Made by a program: the position numbers and the translations under genes. 64,000 nt of DNA from Fasciolopsis buskii (taxonomy: Eukaryota > Platyhelminthes > Trematoda > Plagiorchiida > Fasciolidae). Of the stretch, positions 63,661 to 64,000 are shown one piece after another. Location: positions 36,828 through 100,827 of the forward strand of contig LUCM01004241.1 of the NCBI GenBank assembly GCA_008360955.1. Direction: 5' to 3'. Below the pieces are notes generated by a model. The model was not told the DNA's origin, made no database searches, and saw only the letters and a list, made by a program, of their open reading frames with translations. The first letter of the stretch is position 1; the number at the start of each line of letters is the position of its first letter.

Positions 63661-64000
63661 ACTTTGGGCTGGGTGAAGCCCACGAAAATGGGCTAGAATT
63701 CTAAATTATGATCGAATCTTTACTGAGACCATCATCTAGGGTTCGACCTAACTTCTCACTTCTTCGCTTTTTCGCACGTCCACGCTAGTTCTTTCTTTGA
63801 CCTTCCTTGTAGTAGATGCACCCTCTTTGTGAGTGCGTGAGAGGCTAACCACTGAGATTTTCCCACTGTGGGCCGAGGAAACTGTCAACGAACCTTCCCC
63901 ATTGCTTCGCAGCCTCTCACTTCAAATTCCAGCGTGGTTCTCTCATTACTCAAGATTGAATTGAATCAATTATCCATTGGATTTGTTACTCGCATTTCAT
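63661..64000. other. LINE 3' flank, nothing further recognised
   Basis: This follows the decayed reverse-transcriptase frame and may include the LINE's untranslated tail. No gene or repeat could be identified. Confidence 0.4.

Noticed and set aside
1..64000. Prokaryotic-style features (ribosome binding sites, operons, CRISPR, terminators)
   Set aside because: The window is eukaryotic, with split genes and retroelements; no spaced direct repeats of the CRISPR type are present.

Overview
This is eukaryotic, AT-rich, repeat-laden DNA. It most likely comes from a flatworm (Platyhelminthes). That is inferred from long introns with good GT-AG splice sites, an axonemal (ciliary) gene, and a mix of Penelope-like, RTE-like, CR1/Jockey-like, Gypsy and mariner-like remnants with tRNA-like SINEs. 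No database search was possible, so the clade is an inference. There are no operons, CRISPR arrays or rRNA genes.

The one gene that can be assembled is an axonemal inner-arm dynein heavy chain, most like DNAH6. It lies on the minus strand. Six consecutive tail exons (29887-29752, 25133-24986, 21044-20651, 14172-13820, 11968-11813, 9713-9425) have splice sites and phases that fit together without a gap, giving about 492 codons. The introns hold transposon debris: an RTE 3' end (26.0-26.5 kb), a Penelope-like reverse transcriptase with a GIY-YIG trace (21.9-23.6 kb), a SINE (20.3 kb) and a mariner-like remnant (15.8-16.4 kb). No linker or motor-domain exon follows the exon at 9.4 kb.

The gene stops there because positions 1-13861 form one giant imperfect palindrome. 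The right arm (7373-13861) has intact exons. The left arm (1-7352) is the same DNA inverted, longer, full of small insertions and deletions, and frameshifted in every exon copy. Only the innermost 118 bases of each arm are perfect, around a 20-base loop. The simplest reading is a hairpin artefact from an uncorrected long read, or a chimeric amplification product, at a contig end. The turning point sits in a natural short inverted repeat with a hammerhead-ribozyme-like layout of the kind found in Penelope-type terminal repeats.

From about 30 to 64 kb I find no gene I can name. There are a few candidate exons with splice signals (37.8-38.0, 39.6-39.8, 40.8-40.9 and 41.9-42.2 kb). There is also a second long inverted repeat with a hammerhead-like motif (43357-43909), next to a deleted RTE-like LINE (43.9-44.8 kb). 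Further on are CR1/Jockey-like traces (45.4-46.1, 49.1 kb), a Gypsy integrase remnant (48.1-48.8 kb), a second SINE copy (51.0 kb) and three LINE remnants in mixed orientations (57.5-59.1, 61.2-62.0, 62.0-63.7 kb).
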